A program made the position numbers and the translations under genes. Positions 1 through 7,976 of a DNA stretch of 64,000 bases are shown one piece after another (positions within the stretch are counted from its first letter, which is position 1; each line of letters opens with the position of its first letter). The notes beneath the pieces are model-generated. The model was not told the DNA's origin and did not search any database. It saw only the letters and a list, made by a program, of their open reading frames with translations. The DNA comes from Candidatus Heimdallarchaeota archaeon (lineage in GTDB: Archaea > Asgardarchaeota > Heimdallarchaeia > Heimdallarchaeales > Kariarchaeaceae), in the NCBI GenBank assembly GCA_030149205.1, contig JASBSB010000007.1, positions 124,001 to 188,000 of the forward strand, written 5' to 3'.

Positions 1-866
1 ATCATTATAAATCCAACTCCAGAAGAACTTCCACGTGACACCTTTTTTACCCTAGAGAGTATAAATTCTAGAATTCCTAAAACCAGTGCAAGTCCATTTG
101 CTATTGTAAAAATTATACTTTTCGAATCCTGAAGATAAATTAAGAGCAACAATAAAAATAGACCAAGTTTGAGAAGATAGATAAAGCCATAATTAATATT
201 TGAACGATTTCCATATTCATAGCTACCAATCATTAGAAACAAGATAAAATCACCAATTACAATTGCAATGGCAAGACTCAGTCCAAATCCAAAAAGCAAA
301 TCAATATTATTCAACCAAATCTGAAAAACAATATTCCAATAATCTAAATAATGAACATAAAATGCCCCAGCAATCAGGATGGGTATAATTGATAAAGCTA
401 ATGCAGGAATAAACCAAATAAGCCATGAGAACTTCCCAATTTTCATTTTATGAGACATGATTCTTATTACAAGAAAAATTACGAGTATTGTTATCAGGGG
501 GCTCCCAAAAGGCAGAATTATGAAAATCAGAACAAACAGTGCGTTCACACCATAAAACAATTTTTGATCAATTCTAACCTTTCCAAGTGCCCTGCCCATT
601 AATTCATAAGTATTTGCAAGTTTATTTGCTCGTAATATGCTAAAAATTACACCTGGAAGAGCAAAAAATATGGGTATTCCCAATATAACAGTAAGCTGTA
701 TATATAGGTGATTTAGGTGAAAAAAAGGAATGAGGTTTAGAAAAGACTCCAAGTTCTTAATTAATAGCTCGTTCCAAAGTATTGTATAAATTATAAAGTA
801 CGTGGGAATGAAAATTATTTGAAATAAGACGAGAAGTCTATTTATTAACAACCCATTAAATGACAT
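1..866 (-). CDS. Polytopic membrane protein, 3' end cut by the window edge
   Basis: The frame is open from an ATG at 866 down to base 1, so the C-terminus lies outside the window. About 288 residues are visible. Seven or eight hydrophobic stretches (roughly residues 8-30, 52-75, 100-130, 145-165, 190-215 and two more near the visible end) alternate with short charged loops, which indicates an integral membrane protein. I see no catalytic or transporter signature and do not recognise the family. It is the only gene at this edge and reads away from tRNA-Ala. A T/A-rich segment just upstream (about 875-905) could hold its promoter. Confidence 0.65.
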   Translation of the reverse strand, partial: MSFNGLLINRLLVLFQIIFIPTYFIIYTILWNELLIKNLESFLNLIPFFHLNHLYIQLTVILGIPIFFALPGVIFSILRANKLANTYELMGRALGKVRIDQKLFYGVNALFVLIFIILPFGSPLITILVIFLVIRIMSHKMKIGKFSWLIWFIPALALSIIPILIAGAFYVHYLDYWNIVFQIWLNNIDLLFGFGLSLAIAIVIGDFILFLMIGSYEYGNRSNINYGFIYLLKLGLFLLLLLIYLQDSKSIIFTIANGLALVLGILEFILSRVKKVSRGSSSGVGFIM

Positions 867-990
867 ATTCTAACAAGGATAAACTAGTATAAATAATTAT
901 AATATTACTTATAATAATTAAGTAAGATTCAGATTGGAGATTACTTATCTATCGAAAACATTAAAGAGATGCATTTTATGAAAGTATATA

Positions 991-1082
991 GGGCTGATAG
1001 ATCAGGCCGGTAGATCGCTTCGCTTGCATCTATTTTATAGAAAGAACCGAAGAGGCCGCGAGTTCAAATCTCGCTCAGTCCA
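991..1082 (+). tRNA. tRNA-Ala(TGC) with an anticodon-loop intron
   Basis: The acceptor stem GGGCTGA pairs with TCAGTCC and contains the G3:U70 pair that marks alanine tRNAs; the discriminator is A. The D-stem is GATC/GATC. The anticodon TGC is at 1025-1027. An 18-nt intron (1029-1046) follows position 37, with inner stem CTAT/ATAG and 3-nt bulges, a relaxed BHB. The T-arm GCGAG-TTCAAAT-CTCGC is uninterrupted, unlike most tRNAs in this window. CCA is not encoded. Confidence 0.92.
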
Positions 1083-1163
1083 TTTCAAGAATAATTCAAT
1101 AGATTAGGATATAAAGCAACATCAATTCCCTAGATTTATTTACAGAGTAATTTATTTCAAATT

Positions 1164-1400
1164 GTGTCAACCTTTCGTAAGTTTATGAGTTCTGTATACG
1201 ATGATTTACTTAATAGTAAGCAGTTTATGTGGATTATTTATGACTTGGTTATTTTGGGAGTGGGGATTGGTGGTTTTTCATTGTTTTATCATAAGGGATT
1301 GATCAGTCTTTCCAATGCGTTATTATTTGGCGTCGCCTGGTTTGTTGTTGTAGTTATCTTCTACCCTCCAAAAAGAATTCGTTCTAATGTACTGGTCTGA
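1164..1400 (+). CDS. Small two-helix membrane protein, unknown
   Basis: A 78-residue protein with a GTG start. Two hydrophobic segments (about residues 22-43 and 48-69) are separated by a short loop containing HKG, and a basic PPKRIR tail follows, which suggests a helical hairpin with its C-terminus inside. There is no Shine-Dalgarno site. Its last 40 bases overlap the convergent gene that ends at 1361. I do not recognise a family; it could be a small membrane subunit or a lineage-specific protein. Confidence 0.5.
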   Translation: MSTFRKFMSSVYDDLLNSKQFMWIIYDLVILGVGIGGFSLFYHKGLISLSNALLFGVAWFVVVVIFYPPKRIRSNVLV

Positions 1401-1789
1401 AATAGGACGAGACCAACATCTTCCAGTGATCCATTTATTCTAGGAATCCAATAGCCCACACCTAATTCGATGAGTTTATCTGCAAATTTCCATTGATGGA
1501 AGGATGGTTCTGGAAAATCAACAGTCCAATCTATAAGATTTGATTTTTCTGTTGAAAAGGTCTGTCTATAACTCGCTATAGAATTAACCCTCTTGTTATT
1601 CATTAATTCAGATTGAGCTTTGAGGTCTTGAGAGCTCAACAAATGGAAGTTTGTGGTTATTCTTTCTGATGAATGTGATAATAAAACTTTAACTACGGAG
1701 GATTTGATTTCTTTTATCCAAGTTGGATCCAAGGATAATTTATCAATCTCTTCAACCTTGAACTTTGTTAGGTTTGTTATCAATTCCAA
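1361..1789 (-). CDS. Unknown protein; coding frame extends upstream without a standard start
   Basis: From the TTG at 1789 this reads as 142 residues with no recognised motif. The same frame stays open to a stop at 2054-2056, and the extra 88 codons look coding (mixed polar and hydrophobic, rich in Lys, Ser, Tyr and Ile, with no low-complexity run). None of them is ATG, GTG or TTG. Either translation begins at a rare codon such as ATT (2042-2044), the 5' end has been lost or frameshifted, or the real product is the 142-residue form. It lies downstream of uS11 on the same strand and converges on the 1164-1400 gene. Confidence 0.5.
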   Translation of the reverse strand: MELITNLTKFKVEEIDKLSLDPTWIKEIKSSVVKVLLSHSSERITTNFHLLSSQDLKAQSELMNNKRVNSIASYRQTFSTEKSNLIDWTVDFPEPSFHQWKFADKLIELGVGYWIPRINGSLEDVGLVLFQTSTLERILFGG

Positions 1790-2099
1790 ATAATTATCAT
1801 GAATCTGAGGAAGAAAATTTTTTAGTTGGTCTCCAAACTCAACTATAAACTTTCCAAACTGATCACTACTAATTGAATATTTTAATGAATAATTAAGTCT
1901 GATGGACTGTCCAACATAATATTTGAAAAGTCTAAAATCTTCATTTTTTGAAATAACTTTAGAAAGAGAATAAATTATCCAAGCATCAATATATTTAGAA
2001 TTCGATTCAAGAAAATTTGTGATTGAGGTAATGTTATTATTAATGTTGTAAGTTTATTTGTACGTTATTAGTTGTTTGTGGTAATATAAGCTGAGAATG

Positions 2100-2627
2100 T
2101 TACATTCTCCTTCCTCTTCTACCACCTTTTCTTCTCATACTGTCGTGTGGTAGGGGAGTAACTTCATCGATTCTGCCAATCCTCATGTTAGCACGGGTCA
2201 AGGCCCTAAGTACTGCTTGAACACCTGGACCAGGAGTTCTGCTTTTGTTTCCACCAGGTGCTCTAATCCTGACATGAAGTGCATTGTATCCTTTGTTTCT
2301 GGCTTCTTCTGCTGCTGCGTAGGCTGCTCTCATCGCTGCAAACGGTGAGGGTTCTAACCTGTCAGCTTTGACAAACTGGCCACCAGATTTTAATGAAATG
2401 GTTTCTGCTCCAGTGATATCAGTGATATGAACGAAAGTGTCATTATATGATGCAAAAACATGTGCAACACCAAACCTTAAGGGTGCCCTTTTTGAAGTTG
2501 GTCTTTGAGTTGAACTGGGATCAGTAGATTCTTCTGCAGGTTTCTTATCTTCAACAACATCATCGATGGTTTCTTCTACAACATCGTCTTCTACTACATT
2601 GTCGGTTTCTGGTTTTTCATCACTCAT
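2100..2627 (-). CDS. rps11: 30S ribosomal protein uS11 with acidic N-terminal extension
   Basis: A component of the small-subunit platform that binds 16S rRNA. The core, from about residue 50, carries the family features: [21 protein letters not shown], a Lys-rich segment, and the C-terminal [16 protein letters not shown] and [17 protein letters not shown]. Residues 1-45 are an extra tail rich in Asp and Glu, unlike the short N-terminus of most archaeal uS11 proteins. It follows uS4 by one base and is last in the uS13-uS4-uS11 operon. The usual next archaeal gene, rpoD, is not there. Confidence 0.96.
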   Translation of the reverse strand: MSDEKPETDNVVEDDVVEETIDDVVEDKKPAEESTDPSSTQRPTSKRAPLRFGVAHVFASYNDTFVHITDITGAETISLKSGGQFVKADRLEPSPFAAMRAAYAAAEEARNKGYNALHVRIRAPGGNKSRTPGPGVQAVLRALTRANMRIGRIDEVTPLPHDSMRRKGGRRGRRM

Positions 2628-2628
2628 T

Positions 2629-3243
2629 TTAACTTCGACCTCTCCTACCTCTTGATTTTGGTTTTTCTTCGGTTACTGGTTCTTCAATCTCACCATTTGT
2701 CTCTGCAGAGGGTTCTTCGTTGGAAGGCTTTGCTAGAGGTGCCATTGGGTGTGATGGATTGGTGAACGGGGAGAACTTGTACATCTTAATCTCATTTTCC
2801 TTTGTCTTTGGAACTAAGAAGCTAGGGACATTGATAATATGTCCATTATACTCAATATGTCTGTGTGCAATAAGTTGACGAGCTTGATGAATTGTTCTTG
2901 CGTATCCTAATTCAAATACCAATGTTTGAAGTCTCCTTTTTAGGAAAGCTTCAACATCTAGTGCAAGTATATCATCTGTTGTTGCATCTTCTCCTAAGAT
3001 CCCGTATCTGATCAGCTTAGCTAAAATTACTTTACCTCTCTCTTTTCGTTCCTCAGGATCCAGAGCAAGAAGGTTTCTAGCCTCTTTTCTGTATGTCCCC
3101 AATTTGGTTCTCATCATCCAGAGTTCTCTTTTGTTACGCAACCCATATTTTCCCACTAAAACTAATTCAGATTCTAACCTTTGTTTTTGATAAGGGTGAC
3201 CTGGAGTAGTATATTTCTTTCTTCTACGTTTTGGATCTCCCAT
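2629..3243 (-). CDS. rps4: 30S ribosomal protein uS4
   Basis: A primary 16S rRNA-binding protein of the small subunit. It opens with the archaeal [19 protein letters not shown] motif and has the S4 RNA-binding domain near residues 105-150 ([20 protein letters not shown] then [18 protein letters not shown]). The C-terminus is an acidic then basic tail rich in Glu, Lys and Arg. I chose the ATG at 3243, because AAGGAG lies ten bases upstream and the product then matches the archaeal N-terminus. A longer frame to 3273 would overlap uS13 needlessly. It is the middle gene of the operon. Confidence 0.96.
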   Translation of the reverse strand: MGDPKRRRKKYTTPGHPYQKQRLESELVLVGKYGLRNKRELWMMRTKLGTYRKEARNLLALDPEERKERGKVILAKLIRYGILGEDATTDDILALDVEAFLKRRLQTLVFELGYARTIHQARQLIAHRHIEYNGHIINVPSFLVPKTKENEIKMYKFSPFTNPSHPMAPLAKPSNEEPSAETNGEIEEPVTEEKPKSRGRRGRS

Positions 3244-3247
3244 AAAC

Positions 3248-3712
3248 TTAACGCTCCTTCTTTCTGGACACACCTAATGAGCCCTGATTTCTGCCTGTTG
3301 ATTTGGTTCTTTGTCCACGAACCCTTAGACCTCTAGAGTGTCTTATACCTCTCCATGATCTTTTTCGGATCATTCGATCAATATCTGTTTTTATTTGCAA
3401 CAATAAGTCTGATTCAAGAATTAACGCGTTTTCCCCTGTTTCTGGGTCTCTTTGTCTGTTTAACATCCATTCAGGTATCCCTGCAGCTATTGGATCTGCT
3501 AAAGCTTCTTCAATCTTTTCTACCATTTCCTGTTTTAAGAATCCAACTCTGACATTCTCTGAGATACCTACTGCTCTAAGAATAGCACCAGACAACCTCA
3601 TAGATACTCCACGAATATTTGTCAAGGCGAACTGAATTGTTTGATCGCCCGGAAGGTCGTTACTATGGATTCTGACCAGGTGTCGAAAATTAGCATTACT
3701 AAAATCTTCCAT
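3248..3712 (-). CDS. rps13: 30S ribosomal protein uS13
   Basis: A small-subunit head protein that contacts the P-site tRNA and uL5. It shows the helix-two-turns-helix region (IRGVSMRLSGAILRAVGIS) and the basic C-terminal RGIRHSRGLRVRGQRTKSTG block. I prefer the ATG at 3712 over the GTG at 3721, because a GAGGTG Shine-Dalgarno site sits about six bases before the ATG and overlaps the GTG. It is the first gene of uS13-uS4-uS11. A CpG-containing 12-mer lies about 65 bp upstream (3778-3789) and recurs before the E2F-like gene. Confidence 0.96.
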   Translation of the reverse strand: MEDFSNANFRHLVRIHSNDLPGDQTIQFALTNIRGVSMRLSGAILRAVGISENVRVGFLKQEMVEKIEEALADPIAAGIPEWMLNRQRDPETGENALILESDLLLQIKTDIDRMIRKRSWRGIRHSRGLRVRGQRTKSTGRNQGSLGVSRKKER

Positions 3713-3777
3713 TTTTTCCACCTCAATTAGAAGTATAACCTCAATGGCATGTAAGAATTAAAAAGAGTTAAGATGGG

Positions 3778-3789
3778 TATCGCGAAAAT
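3778..3789. promoter_or_regulatory. 12-bp element TATCGCGAAAAT upstream of the uS13 operon
   Basis: An intergenic 12-mer identical to the one at 41832-41843, upstream of the E2F-like gene. Its reverse strand contains TTTCGCGA, a 7/8 match to the eukaryotic E2F site TTTSSCGC. CpG-rich words stand out in this A+T-rich sequence. A regulatory role is inference. Confidence 0.3.
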
Positions 3790-3796
3790 ATAGAAT

Positions 3797-4150
3797 TTAT
3801 GATCTAAAGAATTTTTCATAATAACCTGGTTCACGTGTTCCAAGGAATTTTCCATCTCTAACCAACTTTTTATATTTTTGTGCATCTTCTTTTGAGAATT
3901 CATTCTTTGATAATAGAAACTCTATAATCTCATCTGCTTCTGCTACAGTTTTTGCTCTTGAAAGGTAATCTTCCACTCCAGGTGTAAAACCTCTGAGAGA
4001 AGAACTTTCAGACGAGTTTAATCTCGTGTTTGCTTCATCTGTGTTAAGATATTCACGGTAAAGTTCAGGGTAATTAACTTTCAAGTTTTCTAGTGTCACT
4101 CCAACCTCACTAGAATCTGGTTGAGAGTCTAAGTTTTTTCGGTTCAACAA
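3797..4150 (-). CDS. Small conserved archaeal protein, DUF2095-like
   Basis: A 117-residue soluble protein. The C-terminal half (DYLSRAKTVAEADEIIEFLL, then KNEFSKEDAQKYKKLVRDG and a terminal GYYEKFFRS) follows the pattern I associate with archaeal DUF2095 proteins: a helix with a T-x-E-A-x-E-I-I-x-x-L core, an S/T-x-E-x-A helix and a Gly-Tyr-Tyr end. No function is established. The TTG start at 4150 is the only reasonable start near this end. It is divergent from FAU-1 across a 160-bp gap. Confidence 0.6.
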   Translation of the reverse strand: MLNRKNLDSQPDSSEVGVTLENLKVNYPELYREYLNTDEANTRLNSSESSSLRGFTPGVEDYLSRAKTVAEADEIIEFLLSKNEFSKEDAQKYKKLVRDGKFLGTREPGYYEKFFRS

Positions 4151-4311
4151 TAATAACTTATGATCTCATCATTTTAATTTATCGATTCGGAGATTAATTG
4201 AAATTTAGAAGAATTTAATTTAATTATCATATCTTTGTGTAATTAATTTACATCAAAGTTTAGTAGTTTAACATAAGGATTTTAGAGGAGTGCATTTGAA
4301 ACAGGGTATAA

Positions 4312-5754
4312 ATGATTACAGTAAGAGTGGAATCGATATACGGAGTTGCACTTTCTAAAATTCTACTTGATAGTAAGGAAGACATAGTTCTTTCTTCACC
4401 AAATGAAGAGATTCAAAGCTCGTTGAATATAGAAAACAAAGTAGGGATACTTGATGTCCATATTAATGATACGGAAGATAGGAGAGGAATTAATTTAAAG
4501 GGCAACTCAGAAAGTGTTGATCTAGTTTCGTCAATTATTAGAGATGAATTGTATGATACAATTAAATTTTCCCATGAGGAGCAGCAAGATGCAATTTATA
4601 TTTCCCGTGTGAAGAATGTGCTAAAGAGAAAAAACACAGGGTTTTTAGATCTAGGTGAGGGGAAGACAGGAATCATCTTTGAAAGTAATCTCATGGATGG
4701 TGAGGATTTAATCGTACAAATTAAGGAGCTACCTATTGAAGAGGGGAGATATCCTGTATGTTCTCAGAACATAAATTTGACAGGGAAATTTGTGATTCTT
4801 GAAAAAAGTGAGGAGGCACCATTTGTAAGAGTTAGCAAAAAGATACAAGGAGAGCTTCGTGATAGAATTCACAGTCTTGGGAAAGAGTTAGTTCCGGATG
4901 GATTTGGTATTATTATGCGAACTTCTGCTGTCGATGTCTCTAAAGAGAAGATTGAAGAGGAGATAATGGATTTAAAGAAATTATGGCAGAGGGTCGAGAA
5001 GGCTAAGGAAAAGGACAGATTGGGAAAAGTTCATACTGGAGAAAAATTGGTTACCTTCCATTTTAATTATAACACCAAAGTAAAATTAGATAAAATTAGA
5101 AAGGTAATTGAACCAATTATAGATAATTACCATGTGTACCGATCTTATTCATATGCTACAGGATTTTCAGCAAATTTAGCGAATAAGTTCTTAGACAAGG
5201 TTTCTGCATCTAATTTTTCGGATGTGATGAAGAAAATGATCCTTCAATCAGACTATCGAGAGAATCATGTTATTAAATTAAATGTCTTAGGTTTAGACGG
5301 GACAAATAATGAGGTTTATCTTGGAAATCTTAAAGACGTTTCTGATCATTTTATGATCCAAAAGAGCTTGGATCAAAAAAGTGCAGAGTCCACAGAAACA
5401 AATTTCATACTTTACCCAGGTGATTATATTGAAACCCATTTGGATGAGGGAAGCTGGACAATTCACTACAGGTATTTCTCGGGTGAGGACAAAAGTTTAA
5501 TCGGTGAACGTATTCAGTTAGTCACCCCCATTGAGCTAAGTTTTAGAGGTAAGTTTTCAACAGTAAGTCTCGGAATTAATATTTATAAGGATGCTAAAAC
5601 CAAAGAAATTGATCTTTTAACAGATGATGATGCAGGTGAAGATCTTTTAGAAAAAGAAATAATTTCGAGTAATTTAGATATGAAACTGGGAGAGACTATT
5701 GAGGATATAATAAAGACCTTTCAATCCTCAGAGGATTTAATTATTCGAAAGTAG
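4312..5754 (+). CDS. FAU-1 / AU-1, RNase E/G-like RNA-binding protein
   Basis: At 480 residues this matches the usual archaeal AU-1 length. The N-terminus (ITVRVESIYGVALSKILLDS) and the S1-like part (GFLDLGEGKTGIIFESNL) are typical of FAU-1, with the RNase E/G-like central region containing FGIIMRTSA near residue 200. The C-terminal third (FILYPGDYIETHLDEGSWTI) is the DUF402-type domain that usually ends these proteins. Family members bind A/U-rich RNA and have been linked to 5S rRNA processing. It heads a likely operon with a SWIM zinc-finger gene (7 bp on) and csl4, which supports an RNA-processing role. Confidence 0.88.
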   Translation: MITVRVESIYGVALSKILLDSKEDIVLSSPNEEIQSSLNIENKVGILDVHINDTEDRRGINLKGNSESVDLVSSIIRDELYDTIKFSHEEQQDAIYISRVKNVLKRKNTGFLDLGEGKTGIIFESNLMDGEDLIVQIKELPIEEGRYPVCSQNINLTGKFVILEKSEEAPFVRVSKKIQGELRDRIHSLGKELVPDGFGIIMRTSAVDVSKEKIEEEIMDLKKLWQRVEKAKEKDRLGKVHTGEKLVTFHFNYNTKVKLDKIRKVIEPIIDNYHVYRSYSYATGFSANLANKFLDKVSASNFSDVMKKMILQSDYRENHVIKLNVLGLDGTNNEVYLGNLKDVSDHFMIQKSLDQKSAESTETNFILYPGDYIETHLDEGSWTIHYRYFSGEDKSLIGERIQLVTPIELSFRGKFSTVSLGINIYKDAKTKEIDLLTDDDAGEDLLEKEIISSNLDMKLGETIEDIIKTFQSSEDLIIRK

Positions 5755-5760
5755 ATTTTA

Positions 5761-6057
5761 ATGGTATCAGATATAGATAGAGCATTAAATTTAGTAAAAG
5801 AAAATAGGGTAGTTAAAATTCGCTTTCATGAATCACATTATCTAGTCAGAGGTAAAACTTCAGAGTACCTTGTTGTAAACAGAAACTTTTGTACTTGTGA
5901 GCATTTTCTGACAAGGTGCTTGCAACAACCTGGAATAATTTGTTATCACATACTCGCCACTACATTGGTTGATGAAGAATCCCTGAAACAAGTTGTAAAA
6001 TCAGACGATGAAATCTACGCGTACCTGACATCCCCTCCAAAACGCGAAAATTTATAG
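5761..6057 (+). CDS. SWIM-type zinc finger protein
   Basis: A 98-residue protein whose middle contains CTCEH and, about 14 residues on, CYH, the CxC...CxH arrangement of SWIM zinc fingers. A short basic and hydrophobic N-terminal sheet (VVKIRFHESHYLVRGKTSEY) precedes it, as in other small archaeal SWIM proteins. SWIM domains mediate DNA or protein contacts; the eukaryotic Shu complex uses one alongside Rad51 paralogues. Here it sits between FAU-1 and csl4, with gaps of 7 and 11 bp, so co-transcription is likely and an RNA-linked role is possible. Confidence 0.75.
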   Translation: MVSDIDRALNLVKENRVVKIRFHESHYLVRGKTSEYLVVNRNFCTCEHFLTRCLQQPGIICYHILATTLVDEESLKQVVKSDDEIYAYLTSPPKRENL

Positions 6058-6068
6058 AACATATAGGA

Positions 6069-6686
6069 ATGGTTTATTATAAGATTGCTCTTTATCAATT
6101 TAGAATGACAGAAAATTTCAGGAGCAAGAGATATGTGTTTCCTGCAGATCCCATGTGTGTTGAGGAGGAGTATTTACCAAGTGAGGGTACATATCTGGAA
6201 GGTCACACAGTCAAAGCAGCAATATTTGGAGAACCATTTTTGGATAGACAAAGATATAAAGCAAAGGTGTTTCCAAAGTCTCATAAGATAGTAAGACCTG
6301 TTAAAGGAGACTTGGTTATTGGAATTGTCAAACGAGTTGGAAAGATCTCTCTTAGTATTGAAATCCATTTTATTGGAGAGAAGGAGTCTTTTCCACCATA
6401 TACCGCTGTAATGCACATTAGTAATGCTTCACAAGATTTTATGGAAGACATGAATGAATATTTTGCTGTGGGAGATATTGTTCGAGCTAAGGTTATTGAT
6501 AGTAAGACAATTCCATTGCAATTAATGACAAAAAGTAAATCGACTGGTTCGATTTATTCCCTATGTAATCTGTGTGGAGAACCTGGTAAGAAGATTAAAA
6601 GAGACACTCTGATTTGTACTGGTTGTGAACATAAATTCACCAGAAAGACAGCAATTGACTATGGAAGAGGCGTTCTAACGGAGTAG
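6069..6686 (+). CDS. csl4: Archaeal exosome subunit Csl4
   Basis: An RNA-binding cap subunit of the 3'-5' RNA exosome. It has an N-terminal domain with FPADPMCVEEEYLPSEGTY, a central S1 domain (KGDLVIGIVKRVGKISLSIE to AKVIDSKT) and a C-terminal zinc ribbon (CNLCGEPG and CTGC), the standard archaeal Csl4 order. The frame opens at 6069, but the ATG at 6105 (MTENFRSKRYVFPADPM) fits the family N-terminus better and is my preferred start. It is third in the FAU-1/SWIM operon. The core exosome genes rrp41 and rrp42 are not in the window. Confidence 0.9.
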   Translation: MVYYKIALYQFRMTENFRSKRYVFPADPMCVEEEYLPSEGTYLEGHTVKAAIFGEPFLDRQRYKAKVFPKSHKIVRPVKGDLVIGIVKRVGKISLSIEIHFIGEKESFPPYTAVMHISNASQDFMEDMNEYFAVGDIVRAKVIDSKTIPLQLMTKSKSTGSIYSLCNLCGEPGKKIKRDTLICTGCEHKFTRKTAIDYGRGVLTE

Positions 6687-6788
6687 ATTGACTCTAAATA
6701 GAATTATAATTTTAAATTACCTTAGTTCCGCTCCAAAATCTTTAAGTTTAGTTATATTTTATTAAATTTGCTCTTCACGGAGTTACAA

Positions 6789-6874
6789 GGGTGCATAGTT
6801 TAGTGGCTATAACGCTGCCTTGACGAGTTGTCTCAAAATGGCAGAGGTCGGCGGTTCGAGTCCGCCTGCACCCA
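6789..6874 (+). tRNA. tRNA-Val(GAC) with an anticodon-loop intron
   Basis: The acceptor GGGTGCA pairs with TGCACCC, discriminator A, and the T-arm GGCGG-TTCGAGT-CCGCC is intact. The anticodon GAC is at 6822-6824. A 13-nt intron (6826-6838) follows position 37. Its BHB is canonical: a perfect 4-bp helix TTGA/TCAA flanked by the 3-nt bulges CGA and AAT. CCA is not encoded. Confidence 0.93.
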
Positions 6875-6943
6875 TTTGATTGATTTTACGAATAAGATTG
6901 CTATGAGCAATAAATTTAAAATCCCCGAATTTTAATTACCTTA

Positions 6944-7255
6944 ATGAGTTTTACTTCAGAAGAAGAACAATGGCAGAATATCCTAACAGAAATGGTTCTA
7001 ACTGCATACCAAGATGGGGTCATTACTGAGGAGGAGAAAGCTATATTAGCCGAGCTTCAAAAAGAGCTAAAGAACTACGAAAATAAAAACACAGAATTGA
7101 ACCTTAACTTAAATCAGGAAGAAACTGACTCAGATTTTAAAAAAAGGGTTCTAAAAAACATATACGAGGTCTCCTCTAAAGATTTCAATATTTCAAGGGA
7201 TGAGAGAGCATTAATTAATAAATTAATTAAAATGTTGATACCACGCAAGAACTAA
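6944..7255 (+). CDS. Small helical protein, TerB-like pattern
   Basis: A 103-residue acidic protein. Two related segments, VLTAYQDGVITEEEKAIL near residue 18 and IYEVSSKDFNISRDERALIN near residue 72, resemble the paired helix-DG-x-I/S-x-x-E helices of TerB-like domains, separated by a charged linker. There is no membrane segment. A TATA-like AAATTTAAAAT lies about 30 bp upstream and no Shine-Dalgarno is present, consistent with a leaderless message. The function is unknown and the TerB comparison is tentative. Confidence 0.6.
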   Translation: MSFTSEEEQWQNILTEMVLTAYQDGVITEEEKAILAELQKELKNYENKNTELNLNLNQEETDSDFKKRVLKNIYEVSSKDFNISRDERALINKLIKMLIPRKN

Positions 7256-7292
7256 AAAAATTATATACCTGATTAATATAATTATTTATGCA

Positions 7293-7976
7293 ATGTCTTC
7301 ATTTATATTTTATAATGTTAAAAAGGATGGTGAGTTTGAACCTGTAGATCATAAAAAAAGTGCGTTCAATGCACGTAGAACTATAGTAGTGCAAGATCCC
7401 TTTGACAAAACAATTTGGGTTGTAGATGGAACCAGCTCAAGTAAAGCTGTAAAGGAGCAAGCTAGACTTAGAGCAAAAGAATTGAATGCAGAATTGGCTT
7501 TTCAATTCCAGATAAACGAAGTTGATAAGAAAAAGAAAAACAAGTTAATTGAAGAGCTTTTAGAGAAAAGTGCCTTGGAACCTCCAAAAATAGAGTTTAT
7601 TCAACCTTCGAAGAAAAAATCTAAGGAGATGAATAAAAATAACCAGAAGGAACAACTGCCAAATACTATTAAAGAAATGATTTCAAGAGATATCCCAAAG
7701 GTGAGTTCAAAAATAAACAAGTCTTCCTCCTCTGTTTTACCTAGGGGAGATCTTGACGAGAGCAAGAAGGGGCCAATGATTCAAGAATTCCAAATCGCGT
7801 ATATTGATGATGATGGAGAACAGGTTACAAAAAAGGCAATCACCACATTTACCCCAATTATAAAGTTTGTACAATCACTTGAAGAATTACAAAGAAAGAA
7901 TGCAACACAAGATCAAGCAAAAAATATCCTCTCAGATGTACTAAATGAAATTGTCCTCACTTACTTTTTAGAGTAG
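7293..7976 (+). CDS. Unknown protein with a gelsolin-like N-terminal segment
   Basis: A 227-residue soluble protein with three parts: a folded N-terminus (1-75), a Lys/Ser-rich linker (about 85-155) and a C-terminal domain. In the N-terminus, KTIWVVDGTSSSKAVKEQAR resembles the strand-turn-helix of gelsolin domains (typically WxGxxAsxxEk followed by a helix). Gelsolin-type proteins are known in Asgard archaea, but this is one short match and the key Ca2+ residues are not clear. The start at 7293 lies 29 bp after a TATATAC-like box. Its 3' end overlaps the convergent isomerase by 20 bp. Confidence 0.5.
   Translation: MSSFIFYNVKKDGEFEPVDHKKSAFNARRTIVVQDPFDKTIWVVDGTSSSKAVKEQARLRAKELNAELAFQFQINEVDKKKKNKLIEELLEKSALEPPKIEFIQPSKKKSKEMNKNNQKEQLPNTIKEMISRDIPKVSSKINKSSSSVLPRGDLDESKKGPMIQEFQIAYIDDDGEQVTKKAITTFTPIIKFVQSLEELQRKNATQDQAKNILSDVLNEIVLTYFLE

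Noticed and set aside
3303..3635. Plus-strand frame across the uS13 gene
   Set aside because: It is antisense to a well-supported ribosomal protein and shows no protein-like pattern of its own.
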